Part shown: positions 24,701-36,925 of the stretch, piece by piece
Layout of the letters: each line of letters begins with the position of its first letter
Position numbering within the stretch: the stretch's first letter is position 1
Origin: Polytrichum commune
Lineage: Eukaryota; Streptophyta; Polytrichopsida; Polytrichales; Polytrichaceae
Direction: 5' to 3'
Length of the DNA stretch: 64,000 nucleotides
Assembly (NCBI GenBank): GCA_950295325.1
Contig: OX485803.1
Span: forward strand, 4,400,001-4,464,000
Notes under the pieces: model-generated
Databases searched by the model: none
What the model saw: the letters and a program-made list of their open reading frames with translations, nothing else
What the model was told of the DNA's origin: nothing
Position numbers and translations under genes: made by a program

Positions 24701-27700
24701 GGGAGGGATGTCCTGGAAGAGAACTAATAGCTTCCTTTTTTCCAATTTAAACTGCATCACAAACTTCCAGATGTGGAATTAGTACTAAAAATTACACCTA
24801 GTAGTTTATAATGTAATTATGCTATTATTACTATGTAATTTTAATGTAAGATGCTTTTCAATCGTAATCCGACTCATAACAGATGCAACACAAACATCAT
24901 GTATTATCACGAGATGCTTAGAGAAGTATTATGTTATTTCAGTATATGATTGATTTGACATAATAACTTTGTGTCCAGAAATTTGTGAAGTGGCTGGCTG
25001 ATGTACCCAACTTTGGATTACCAGGTTCAACGCCAAGCTCTTCTGACAGTAGGGAACTTGGCATTCTGTTGGGAGAACCGGCGAACTTTAGTTGCATCAG
25101 AGAGCCTGCGGGATCTTCTATTGCGGCAATCTTCGGGTACTAATGCCACTGTTTGTAAAGCTTCGGCTCGAGCCTTGGCTATACTAGGTATGCACATCAC
25201 CAACTGGGGTATTATTTTTCTGCTGGGTTATCTTTCTTGAGAAGCTGCAAAATATCTCAATTTAGATTCTTATGCATAACATTTCTTTCAATATTGGGCA
25301 GGTTTTAGAATTGGCACCAACCTGGCTAGCATGGCAGTTCTCTAAATTCGTAAGCTGGGGTTCTTAAAATGTCAAATAACCGGATTTGTTCATTTCCTCT
25401 GTTCTGAGAAATCACAACCCGGTCAAATAACCTTTTTGAAAACCACTATCGCTTATCTGGTTCTTTCATGAAAACTGCTGGTCCTTTAAAGAATTAAATT
25501 TTTAAAACCAGGGCCATTGGAGATTCTTTAATTTGAAGGTTTCAAAACCCTGGATCCAGAGGTTCTTTGATTCCAACTTGTTTTAAAAAACTGGAACCGG
25601 AGGTTATTAACAAAATCAAACACCTGCCCAACATTGGGCACCTTTGTGTATTTCTGAAAGGTGCTTTCTAAAGTTGTGAGTGAATGTAAACCCCTTTATC
25701 TTAGTTTGCAGGTGAAAATGAATATCTGCGACGAGCAGTTCGAGGCCGGCCCGTGTCCAAGCGAGGGCTGCGCATTTTATCAATGGATGGTGGGGGCATG
25801 AGGGGAATGGCAACTGTACAAATGCTGAGGAACATTGAACGGGGCACTGGACGGCGTATCCATGAGATGTTTGATCTTATTTGTGGAACTTCCACTGGTG
25901 GCATGCTTGCAGTCGCGTTAGGAATCAAACTTATGGACCTTGACCAGTGTGAAGAGATATATAAGACGTTAGGTTATTATCATAATCACTTCTACCTGTC
26001 ACCGTTTCTTTTGCTACTTTGTACATGCAGGTGTTTTAAATGAATGAGTTCCCTCCTCTTTGATTGATTTGGAACTGGTGCTCCATGCCCTTACGTTGTC
26101 ATCAAGTAGGCAGAGTCTTGTCATTTTTATTGGGCCAGGAAATTTAACCAATTCAAGGTTGCAAGAACATAAATTGGTTTTTTGGTCAGAATGATAACTC
26201 TTTATTGTGCAGTCATGCACTCCTTATTCTGGAATTTGTAACTTCTGCAGTGGTCTGGTTTTTAAAGTAGCCTCTTTATATATAAGAAAATTACAGGTTC
26301 ACAGTTATCCAACAGAAACTTTCAAGTCTTGGGAGGGTTATTATCTGTTGCATGCAGTGAAGGATGGATTTTGTTTATATTTTGAAATTCGTGAGGTGTG
26401 TATCCAGGTAAGCTGGTGTTTGCTGAGCCAATTCCAAAAGATAATGAGGCAGCAACATGGCGTGAGAAACTTGATCAGCTCTACAAGAGTTCTTCTCAGA
26501 ATTTCCGAGTTGTGGTACATGGTTCAAAGGTAGGGTATCTTCCTGGAAATTGTTGTTATCTGCTGATCAAATTAATCGGTCTTCTTATGAGTGTTTGTGT
26601 TACTACAATCAAGGCTAAATTTAACCTTATGTTTGATAATTAAACAGCACAATGCAGAACAATTTGAGCGCTTGCTGAAGGAAATGTGCGCAGACGAGGA
26701 AGGGGACCTGCTAGTTGAATCAGCAGTAAAGGGAGTTCCTAAAGTCTTTGTGGTATCTACACTTGTCAGTGTGACTCCTGCTCAGCCATTTGTCTTCCGC
26801 AATTACCAGGTATATCTTTTGTTTATGAGCTATTGTGAAATGGGTTTCCTCCACACTAAGGGAATGTGAATAGTATCAAAATTATGTCTATGTTTAGAGT
26901 GGACATCTAAGCTTATTTCGGATAGGAATTTCCTAGAACAATCAACAGCTCATGAGTCATATGAAGGGCACTTTTCAATATCAATGGTGTGCTTGGATAA
27001 ACCACATCGCTCTTTCATGAAGGGCACCAGGTTTGGGTCAGAATATCAGTCGCAGCTTCCATGATTGACAGCTATTACGATTTTTTGGTATACATCAATG
27101 CTGGAGCAGGGTAGTTGACATGTTGACACCAATGTTGGACTGGTATGAAGATGAATGCATGGTATCAATACACAATGTTAAGAATGGTATCAAAGAACCT
27201 ACCCAACTGATATCATCAAAACTCTATTACCGTTCAAATTTTGATACTTGGTAGGTATCACAAGATGAGAATCTCTTTAACTACCTGAGATTTTATTTGG
27301 GTCCATACCATCCTAATACCATACTAGGGTATGTTTATCAAGGTCTGAAGGTGCTTGCATGGTATATAGACCCAAATGATATCAATATATATATATACCC
27401 TCATAAAAGGTGATCTGAGTCCAGCACTGGTTGGCACTCATAATTGTGTTGGTAAAATAGGAATTAATTTGATAATTGTTTATACAGTATCCACCCGGAA
27501 CACCTGAGACAGCACCCTGGACAAATGATGGCCCAGCAGCCTCAATTTCTGGAACTCCTGCTACAGCCAGCCCACTCACAACCCAGGTCGGCCCACGAAG
27601 AGCAGCATTTATAGGCAGCTGTAAACATCAAATATGGGAAGCAATTCGGGCCTCGTCAGCAGCTCCGTATTATCTTGACGACTTTTCAAATGGTATGGGT

Positions 27701-30700
27701 GCTTTTTCTAACATTTCATATTATTCCTAAGTGGTGTAGGGGTTGTTCATTACAAAATTTCAAACGGTGGTGTATTATACAATTATTACTTTAAAACTAT
27801 ACCTAGTGGTGTATAATTTAAAAATCTTAAAATATATGCATTATTGTTATGTAACTTCCGCTTCACAGTAGCGTAATATGGCACATAAGAAAAGAAAATA
27901 AGACAACCATGTGATTTTTACAATGTTATACATAAATTCAAGATGTTATTTCAACACTTTACTGGGTCTGCACGATAATTTTGCCTCCGGAAGTTTGTGA
28001 GGTTCTCCCTAGATATCTTCTCAGTGAGATTCTTTTTGGCAAGGCTCTTAAGTTAAATTTTGGTAGGTGGGATAGTCTTTTTCCAAAGATAGGTAACAAT
28101 GAGGTGTTGACAAATGAGAGCTTGCCACTTGACTATGCTTGGCAGTCATGCATGTAATTGAGAACCTGCAAATCCATGTGGCTGGAGATCATCCATCAGT
28201 CTTATATAGAAGATTTGATTTAACAATTATGATTCAAAAGGTTGCTCGAAGATTCATCTCGGGAAATTTTGTGACATGCATCACTTGTGTCCCCAGAGTC
28301 AAATCGGTGGCAAGATGGTGCAATTGTAGCAAACAATCCCACCATTATTGCAATTCGGGAAGCGCAGCTTATCTGGCCAGATACTCCGATTGATTGCCTC
28401 ATTTCAATAGGGTGTGGAAATCTCCCCACTAAGGTAAGCACTTACTCCAGTCTTTTCTAGTTGCTTGTATATGCAGTATTCCTGGACTCTCCATGTTTGG
28501 AAGAAATTCAAGGAACATTGTACAAGTCGACGTTTTTGTTTTGAGAATGAAATGAAGTGGTTGTGTAACAGATAGTTATTAATCTCCTGTTGATGCTTAC
28601 TTGATTTTGCACATACTTGTATGAAACACAATTGGTGCCTATCCATTTTTGAGTTTAAACATCTGTTCATACTCATCTGTGAATCAACTTCACCTCGTCA
28701 ATGTGTATTCATCAATACTGATGTGATGGAAGCACTAAATGACTTGAGTGTGCTTTCTGAAGGCCCGAGGGAAAGGAGGATGGCGGTACCTGGATACTGG
28801 TCAGGTGCTGATTGAAAGTGCATGTTCTGTGGAGAGGGTAGAAGAGGCTCTTGACACACTTCTGCCCATGCTTCCAAATCTCCAGTACTTCCGCTTCAAT
28901 CCAAGTAAGAAAATCTAGAACTTTCATGTTTATGCGTTGCAAGTCTTGAACATTCATCATTTATTTTCTTAGTCTAAACCAATTGGGTAATGGATGCGAA
29001 GAGCCCTGTCATGGCCTGTAGTAGGTGCCAAACCTACCAAGCCATGGTAATGGCAGTGTAATTACCGGGTGCCTACTACAGCCGATGGCAGGGCAACACA
29101 TGTCCATTACCGGATGTAGTGGTCAGGCCATGGCAGGGTGGGTGATAATGTGTTTCCTCATAGCCCATCAGGAATAGACACATCAGAAAAATCTCTTGGC
29201 CTGACCACTATGTTGTTTCATGTGAGCATTGGCCAATTAGAGAAGTAATTTGTAAGAGCTCTTTGTAGCTGGAAGCTACACTAATTGTCCTCTTAGTGTG
29301 GGTGGAAAATGAATGTGGGCTCAAGACCCCAGGCCTACTCCTAAGTCTTCTAGAGAATTCAGACCAACACCTTTCACCTCTCATAGTGAGTAATTGAGTA
29401 GTAGTTCACAGAAAAAAGTAGCATAAATTTACAGTCACCCACAACAATTCCATACAATAACAATTTATGTGGCCCACACTAATTTATTCTCGAGATATGG
29501 CGTGGGTTGAAAATTAAATCGGGGTCTATTGAAGTACTGTGGCTCACACTAATAGGACAATTTAGTGTAAGTTCTTCTAATTGATCTGGTTCTGCCAAAT
29601 CTTTCAAACTCTCAGTCATGATAAGAATGGGATATAAGTGGGCACACAATGAGAGGCCTGCTGAGTAGGCCAGCATTGTCTGTGCAGTTGATGAAAGATG
29701 CGGGATGGAGTTGGACGAGACGGATCCTGCGGTCTGGTTAAAATTGGAGGCATGCACACAAGAATATGTAGATGCAAATGCTGCTGTCTTTCAGGCTGCA
29801 TGTGATGCTATTGCTCCACTTCAACAGGAGGAAGACCTCTGGCTAGACAGAAGTCGCCCTACACGGGGGGTTCGAAAGAGCCCACAAACTGGCAAAGGTT
29901 TTCTACTGCACATTTGCAGGCTTATAATCACTCTGTACTAATCTATGATGAGTTCTACAAGCCACCCCACTATTTTGTTCTGTGACTTGATTCAAGGGTA
30001 CATATATTTGTTCCAAAATGATGGATAAGTGGTGTTATTGTCTGTAGGAACCCCTATTCTAATCTATTTCTTGCAGTTCGTTATATAGAATCTCTGATGA
30101 CCCTCCCACTAATAATTGCTTGTCGGCAAACTAGTGTTATCAAATCTCCTCTAAGGAATGGTCATGGGTTAGGATTCTATCCGTTCAATCACGTGTCTAT
30201 TCTCTTATTCCACAAAAACTTTTAACTTCCACCTCTTGAACAATTCACCATGAAGCTAGTTTCTCAACTCAGTTTCAGCTTTATTAAGGTCTGTCCTCAG
30301 AACTTTGGTCCTGCTATGTTGTACCTAAACTTCGAGGTATGACCTTTTCTCAATTTTCCAGATTCAATGAGGCAAATAATTTTGTCTATTTTTGTGAGTG
30401 TCACAACTTGTTCAGAGTTTCTCACAAGCCTCAGTATGAATTAATAATGGCAGGAGAGGAGACGGTGGCAGGAATTGGGTGGAGGCGACGTGTGTTACTA
30501 GTGGAGGGATGCCGCAGCCCTGAGCTCCTCAAGCCATGGCGACACACACGCATTTTGGAGGCTTTTTGTGGACGCCATGGACTTAAAATTGAGTCTTTTC
30601 ATTACGGAAAACCATCTCCACCTGTTTCCTCATCAGTGAACAATAATGTCACACCATTTGCTTCTCCCCTGCTTGGTCCAGGCATGCCAGGAAGTCCTTT

Positions 30701-33366
30701 GCTCTACAGTCCTGACCTTGGACTGAAGTCTTTTGCAAATGATGGGATGCCTCCCCCTCTTAGCCTTAATGACCATGGCTTGCTGAAAGGCCCCCACTCT
30801 CCCCCATGGTCACCTCCCTTGGGACCACGGCTGCTTGCATCTCCTGTTGCGGCTCTGCAAGAAAAGCTACAGGGATCTCCTCAAGTAGGTGTAGTTCACC
30901 TAGCACTTCATAGCGACATCACGGGCATGATCCTGAGGTGGGTATTATTCCTTTCTCTCTCCTTAATTGCCTTTGTTATGCACAAAAGAAGAAAGATGAC
31001 TCTGATGTTGCCACCGGCATGAATTTTGATGTTGCTTCATCTTCAAGTTGGTCTGAGTTTATATGTAATCCAGAAACGGGCATCATGAGATTTAGAGGAC
31101 CCTCAAAGACTACTGGCTCCTTTCGAAGGTAAACACCTTGAACGGGCACGGACAAGTGGACCAGCACCTATCTCCCTAAGGGCAAGCCCCTAGGTTCCTA
31201 TATGGTTGGTTGAAAACATATGGTTAACCAGGATACCCCCACAATGATTGGGTGGACTATATGTGGTAGGGTGCATTGGAAATGAAGTGCTATGAAGGTC
31301 ACTTATCCAAGTGCTATTCCAACCTTAGGCGGCTTATCCTCAGAGTTCCATGGGATCCGGGTTAAGGCCTTGGATTTAAGCCACCCTTTATGCAGACATT
31401 TATGTTGTTGTGGTGTGTTATTTTCTTGTGAATTTTTCCTCTATGTGAGCTATGCTTTTGTCTTACACTCTACACGTCTAATGATGTGGACATGTCTGTA
31501 ACATATTTCATCTGTTTATGTGCCTTGTTGCCTGCATCGTACCTTGTACTCCAACTTCAATCGTCTTCTTCTTTTCAGTATGAACTCTCAGGTATTAAGG
31601 CCACTTTACATTACGGCCAAGGTATGTGACCATGAGATTGTGAAGGCCCTTGAAACTCATTTGAAGGCTGTACCATGGACAATTGAATTTACATTCTTGT
31701 GTGGTCGTAGTGTAAAGACATACGCGACGAGGCTCCCAACCGAATGCTATTTTATTGCAATCCCATTTCTGTAGGCCCTTCCATACAATAAGTTAAGAAA
31801 TTAAGGGTTGGGAGATTTTAAAGTGTCATGGTCTCCTGGTTTTTTATTGACCCCACCTCTCAAGTACAGTACATGCCATATAAGGTTTAATTCTGGATTT
31901 TACATTTATTTTAGCTTCCTTGGTCCCTTAGGCCCTCGAGCTCTAGTGTAAAGTGAAGTGGGATGATCTTGACATATTCCACCAATGAGCGATTTTGGAG
32001 TTCATTGGTCACAGCCTTAATCCCTAGTGTAAAGTGGCCTCTCGGTTTCAGAGGAGGAACTCCAGCATTTTGTGACAAAGATTAATTGTGAATCAAAAGT
32101 AATGTCTGATTTTACTTTTATTTTCCTTATCTTTGAAATTGAGCAGCTGGAGGAGTGATATATTGGCAGTAGCAGAACCAGGTGAAATAGCATCAGAATT
32201 TTTACAAAATGTGATTGGGAGCATGCGACTGGGATCGTTTGGAAGGCGGCCTGCTCGGCTTTCGCACTTCTCAAACCTTTCAGATCTGGTGGCTAGGTTT
32301 CCAAGATTCATCATGGGTGGAACACTATATCGCTTCATGGGTCGCCATACACAGGTTTTCTTCTTGTTTAGTTTTCTAAACCCCCAATTGCAAACAGTTC
32401 AGGAGCTGATTTGGGGGCCATGTATGTGGAGCTGTATGCTTAGCATGCATCTATAATATGACAATGGATATTCTTAATTCCAATATTTTAGTCCTTTATA
32501 AAGTCTCACTTTGCTATGGCATAAGATCTATCTTAGGTGGTATCTAATACTGAGATGAAAATCCTGTCGCAGGTCTTAGCAGATGGTCAGGAGGTCGGCG
32601 CCTATATGTTCCGCAGAACGCTTGCAGATGTTCACCTTACTCCAGATGACGTACGCTGGATGGTGAGTTAGGTTGAATTATGTCTTATTTCCTCTCTCAT
32701 AATTTCTTGCCCTTTTAACTTGTCACGCCATTTCTACTCACCTTCATAAGAGACAAATCCACAATTGGCATGTAACTGAAAGCTTTGGATTAACTACCTC
32801 TCTTTATTCTTATTTGGAGGTTCATTGGTTCTCTCAATCCTTAAAGTTTTTCTCTGAACATCTTAACCTCGATAGTTGATACTCAGAAGAATACTTTAAT
32901 ATGTGGTATTTCATTGGCACAGGTGGGTGCCTGGAGAGACCGTCTTGTGTTCTGCACAGGACGACAAGGCCCACCTGGCAGTTTGGTTAAAGCATTCTTG
33001 GACGCAGGAGCGAAAGCAGTGATTGTTTCTTCAATCGAAACAGACACCCAGACGGCGAGTGGTGGCGATATCACACCTGTACGGAGGAGGGAGGCCGATG
33101 AGTCGAGTGAAGGAAGGTTTGTGATTGCTGACGACGAGGATTCGGAAGACGAGCCCAATAGCCCGGAGAGTGACTGGGAGGACAGCGATTTTGAGCGCCA
33201 AGAGGGGCGAATGGAGCGCCAAGAAGTGGAAGAGAAGGATCTTGCGGCTTTTGTAGGTGTATTGTACGATGCGCTATTTCGTCAAGCCTTGGGAGCTGAA
33301 TCGGCACTCCAACTTGCCCTCGATGCGCACCCAAAGCAGCATTACAAGTGTTTGCTGCCACACTGA
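21742..33366 (+). CDS. pPLA-I: Patatin-related phospholipase pPLA-I with LRR and armadillo regions (18 exons, 1342 aa)
   Basis: A lipid acyl hydrolase of the plant pPLA-I type (Arabidopsis about 1310 aa), acting on membrane phospholipids/galactolipids. Exons: 21742-22299, 22616-22763, 22997-23075, 23325-23478, 23640-23849, 24025-24276, 25025-25187, 25712-25972, 26408-26529, 26648-26809, 27488-27692, 28297-28433, 28763-28904, 29688-29897, 30454-30937, 32147-32354, 32573-32662, 32923-33366. Phases all fit (4029 nt). The start MSWVGWKR matches the family. Leucine-rich repeats span about 187-300 (LPMLEKLYLDNNKI), armadillo-like repeats about 330-520 (VQRQALLTVGNLAF), and the patatin domain from about 540. 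DGGGMRG forms the oxyanion loop, GTSTG holds Ser582, and the catalytic Asp778 is in QDGA. All catalytic residues are present. The acidic C-terminus is DEDSEDEP...SDWEDSD. The exon 13 acceptor (GAAG) is chosen by homology. Introns carry several repeats. Confidence 0.95.
22256..22570 (+). repeat. 157-bp tandem duplication across the first exon-intron junction of pPLA-I
   Basis: Unit 1 (22256-22412) covers the last ~44 nt of exon 1, its donor and the start of intron 1. Unit 2 (22413-22570) repeats it with the same block order (GATCTAT, TTCTCAAT, AGCTGC, TCCTCACC, CCACAATGTGGTT at offset 157). In unit 1 the junction reads CACC|GTAATT. In unit 2 it reads CACCTTTGTT, so the GT donor is gone. The exon-like part of unit 2 also has an in-frame TAG where unit 1 reads CAG (TTTCTAGCTGC versus TTTCCAGCTGC). 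Confidence 0.85.
29010..29215 (+). repeat. Dispersed foldback repeat, copy in pPLA-I intron 13
   Basis: It contains TAGTAGGTGCC and its near complement GCCTACTACAGCC, then ATGGCAGGGCAACACATGT, TAGTGGTCAGGCCATGGCAG and TTGGCCTGACCACTA. It is closely related to the tandem pair at 33395-33705. It is non-coding and its class is not recognised; internal self-complementarity suggests a MITE-like origin. Confidence 0.6.
31095..31385 (+). repeat. Dispersed ~300-bp repeat, copy 2 (pPLA-I intron 15)
   Basis: Same family and orientation as 6415-6720, inside the 1.2-kb intron 30938-32146. Shared blocks: CCCTCAAAGACTACTG, GACAAGTGG, GGGCAAGCC, ATGATTGGGTGGA, GGTAGGGTGCA and AGGCGGCTTA. It is not coding. 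Confidence 0.7.
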
Positions 33367-33394
33367 TGGTGATGGACAAGAGGATGTAGCAGCA

Positions 33395-33705
33395 AGGTAG
33401 GTATCAGGTGCCAAATATAAGCCAATGGCAGGTCAACATGTGTCCATTATCAGATGTAGTGATCACGCCATGGCAAGGCCATCAATTACAGGTGACAATG
33501 TGTCTCATGTCCAACTAGAAATAGACACATCAACAAAACCACTTTGGCCTGACCATTAGGTATTACCTACTACAGCCAATGGCAGGGTGTCACATATCAA
33601 TAGCAGACATAATGGTCATGCCATGTCAGGTCATCAATTACAAGTGATAATGTGCCTCATTTAGAAACAGAAACATCAGCAGACTCGCTTGGCCTGACCA
33701 CTACG
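33395..33705 (+). repeat. Tandem dimer of a ~153-bp repeat just past pPLA-I
   Basis: Two units repeat GCCAATGGCAGG, CAATTACA, AAATAGACACATCA (or a variant) and TTGGCCTGACCA, with the GCCAATGGCAGG blocks about 153 bp apart. It starts about 30 bp after the pPLA-I stop codon, so it probably lies in the transcribed 3' UTR. It is related to 29010-29215. Confidence 0.65.
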
Positions 33706-34720
33706 AAACCAGGTTACACATCTGCAAATATACAGCTCTTACTGCAGTCTTGCTGGGCTATGAGATTCATACCTTGACCCAAAAAACCGACCAACCTTTT
33801 TTTGTGTAGATTCGTATATACCCAATACTACTGGAAGTCACAGAAGAATCTGGGCATTTGGAAATCAATCCATTCTGCTCCATTGAAGAATGTTGAAGGC
33901 AAGAAATTTGAGGCATCTTCAACAAGACGTGACATCCTCATTTCGGGGTCCATTTTGGGATCTCTTTATTAGATGCCTTGTCACCATAAGTTTGTTGCTG
34001 CCCAGATTGAGCAACTCAGGACTTGCAATTTAGACAAACTACTTATGTATAGGTATAGTCCCCCTCCACATTCAACCACATATTCATTCTGCACCCATTT
34101 TACAGGAACAATAGTGTGACGGAAACCAGTAAGCAAGCAAAACCCTTCATGGTTCTCTCTGACTAGAAGCCAGAAGTGAGTATGTACATATGGCGGATGA
34201 CATGTCTTGTATTACATTCATATGAACATTCTTTAAGCTACCATTCTTTCCTGTTGATTCTTAACCAGGACAACTTTTTGTCTTGTTTGTCAGAAGATTG
34301 CCGTTGATTTCTGACCCACACTTTGCTTGGTGAATTTCGTTTTGGAATGAAAAGGCAAACTTATAAAGAAGCTGGTCGTTTGGGATCATGTTTCTGATCA
34401 AATCTCTGAGCTGGTTTTGGGCACAGAAATTAGAAATACGAGGGTAGGTGCAAGCTTAGAGATTGTTAGATGCCTCCTCTACATGTCAAATTGTGTTCAA
34501 TTTGAAATTTTCAATATACTTCACTATAATTTGTTATTCACAAGATCTACTAAAATCAATCAGTGTACTCAATATATTTTGGTTAGTGGAGGTAGTCCTA
34601 AAGCATAAGATATACAATGTGCTGTGCTATTGGACAAAGTACAAGGGCTCACTGATGATGAATATTGATTCCCTTATGGAGTGGAATCATTTCCCTCTTT
34701 CATATTTGAGCTGTCCAGCC
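33706..34720. other. Unresolved intergenic sequence
   Basis: No exon, RNA gene or clear repeat was identified between the 3' repeat dimer and the MITE at 34724. Part of it could belong to the pPLA-I 3' UTR. Confidence 0.3.
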
Positions 34721-34723
34721 TTA

Positions 34724-35270
34724 GGGCCAAGTTCCATGTGCCGGTCCCGGTCCGTTTTTTTCAAAATAAATGGGTGGGCCGGTGAAAAGAGGGTGGTGCC
34801 ATGTGCCCATCCTTCTCACCCAAGGACCGGTACCCCCCATGGATGGGTGTCCACATTTTGTGTTGTGCAAGAACGGGTGCCAAAGGACCGGCGGTCCTAA
34901 TGGTCACAAGAAGGACATGTGCCGGTTAGAAAGCTCCGGTGACCGGATCGGCCGGTCATCTAGGGTACACCCTTGGATACTAAAGGCCACTTTGTTCTTC
35001 TAGTCCCTTCTTTTGAGGAGTATTCCTAGGGAACGTGTATTTTATGATTTTTTTAGAATCTAGATGACCTTCATTGCCGGTGACCTTCATAAAGTGTCAT
35101 GTCTTATCACTCACCAAATTTAGTTAGAAAGTAGGAAATCGAAAAAAACCGGCACCCCACATAGAAGTACCCCTCCATAAAATGGGTGACATCACCCATT
35201 TTTTGGATGATGTCACCTGTTTCTCACCCATTTAAAAAACGGACCAGGACTGGCACATGGAACTTGGCCC
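34724..35270. mobile_element. PIF/Harbinger-like MITE (547 bp) with TTA target duplication
   Basis: The termini GGGCCAAGTTCCATGTGCC and its inverse at the right end are perfect over 19 bp. The inversion continues imperfectly through the GGTCCGTTTTTT block. TTA stands directly outside both ends (34721-34723 and 35271-35273), as expected for PIF/Harbinger insertions. Subterminal copies of ATGGGTG and an inner GGTGACATCACCCATT dyad are present. It has no transposase, so it is non-autonomous. Confidence 0.85.
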
Positions 35271-35273
35271 TTA

Positions 35274-36193
35274 GCCGGGGGTGATGGCAACTAAATACCA
35301 CCTATGACCCTACAATATCCAAGTTCTCTTCTGGCATTGCAATGTGAGTCACAATCCATGTACCTGGGTTGTTCACCCTTTGCGTCATCGACTAGTGTAC
35401 AATTCATAGCATTGATCACCTCAATTCTCAGACACATCATTCCTCGTTGGATACAAGCATGGCAATTTTAAACCATAGCAAGCTCTCTGCATGACATTGT
35501 GATTGGTATGTTTGATATTATACATGTGTTGCCATGCTACCAATCATAACAAGGGTCCTTGCATGCAATATCTAGTTCATTGTAAGTCAAGGACTTTGTC
35601 GTGTTCCTCACAGATTGTAGTATATTCTCACAATACATTGCAGGGAGGTGGCGATTACTTCATCCAAAATCAACAATGAACATCTTACGATTGTCAACAT
35701 TTATGTAAGCCACATGTCATGGTATACCAAGAGCCCATGTGATACCTTTAAATTGGGTGTGTCGTTAATCTAGCATGGGGGTAACATAAGCAGGCCTAAT
35801 TTGGTTACTTACTTTAACCAAGCACATGTATTTGAGTGGTAGGTGGTTAGGTGCAGATCTAAGAATAGATCACCAAAAAGATATGTGTTTACGAGAGATT
35901 GGACTACATGTTCAAATTTGATAACCATTCTAAGCTCAATAGTCAACATAATTGGGGAGGACCTATGTGACTCATGTGGCTCATTGTCAGTGGCTTTGAT
36001 AATATATAACAATTTGAGATTAGTTCCAAATCTTTGTGGCATTGATCCCCACTTCTTTGAATACATTTGTGGATGCACATAAATTTCAACCGCACATAGC
36101 TGAGTCGTGGAAGGTTGAAGACACAGAAATTTTTCTTTATAATTAAAAACAAAACCAAAAACCAAAAACAAAACAAACACACTCTCACACACA

Positions 36194-36236
<43 letters not shown>

Positions 36237-36925
36237 CTACCTTAGAGAGGATCTGAAATCTGTCTGGACCTGTGGAATTTGCTTGCAGCATCCCATGTGT
36301 ATTCAAATGTCGGCTTATGGACCTTCTGAAGCTCTCAGATGTTGGAAGACATATTTCTAATGTCACAGCCGGAGTTGATTGATGAGGCTTGATGACTGGA
36401 ATTTTTTCCACAACAGCAACGAGTTGGGCAGGGGGTGACAACATGGAGCACTTTCACGTATTCCAATATATAAACACGCGCACCATGTATGGCAACCCAA
36501 TTTAAGCCTCAGATGCTCTGATATCCCATAATACAGCACTAAATTTACCCAAATTGCTGATTATTGATAGATGTTTGAGTTTGGAAATGAAGGTGGAGGT
36601 ACTATTATTGAGAGCAGTAATTCAAGGAAACTAAACTACTTGTCACAAATTTTGTGTGGCATATAACAACCCACTGGAAGTAAAGTTGTGACTACCACAA
36701 GACTGAAAGTGTAAGTTGAGATTGCACAACTACAATGCACCACGAGTGGATCGACTTGTGATTTTAAATAAGCAAGACTGCCCCGAAATTTTGGTGTACA
36801 AAAGTATCAGAAGGTCCAGAATAAACTGTTACCTGATTGACAAAAACATCAAACTATAATTGTCAGGAACATGATTGTACTATATTTCTTCACGGAACGA
36901 AACCTCAGCTCAAAACGAGATTGTT
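35274..36925. other. Intergenic, includes family X copy and a CA/TC microsatellite
   Basis: An inverted family X copy spans about 35800-36010, and mixed (TC)n/(CA)n runs occupy 36181-36236. No exon is recognised. A 211-codon minus-strand frame across 35809-36444 is explained by the repeat and the microsatellite. The trihelix-like gene's 3' UTR presumably extends below 36926. Confidence 0.45.

Noticed and set aside
35809-36444. 211-codon minus-strand open frame
   Set aside because: It spans a family X repeat copy and a CA/TC microsatellite, giving a Val-Cys run. No domain and no splice partners.
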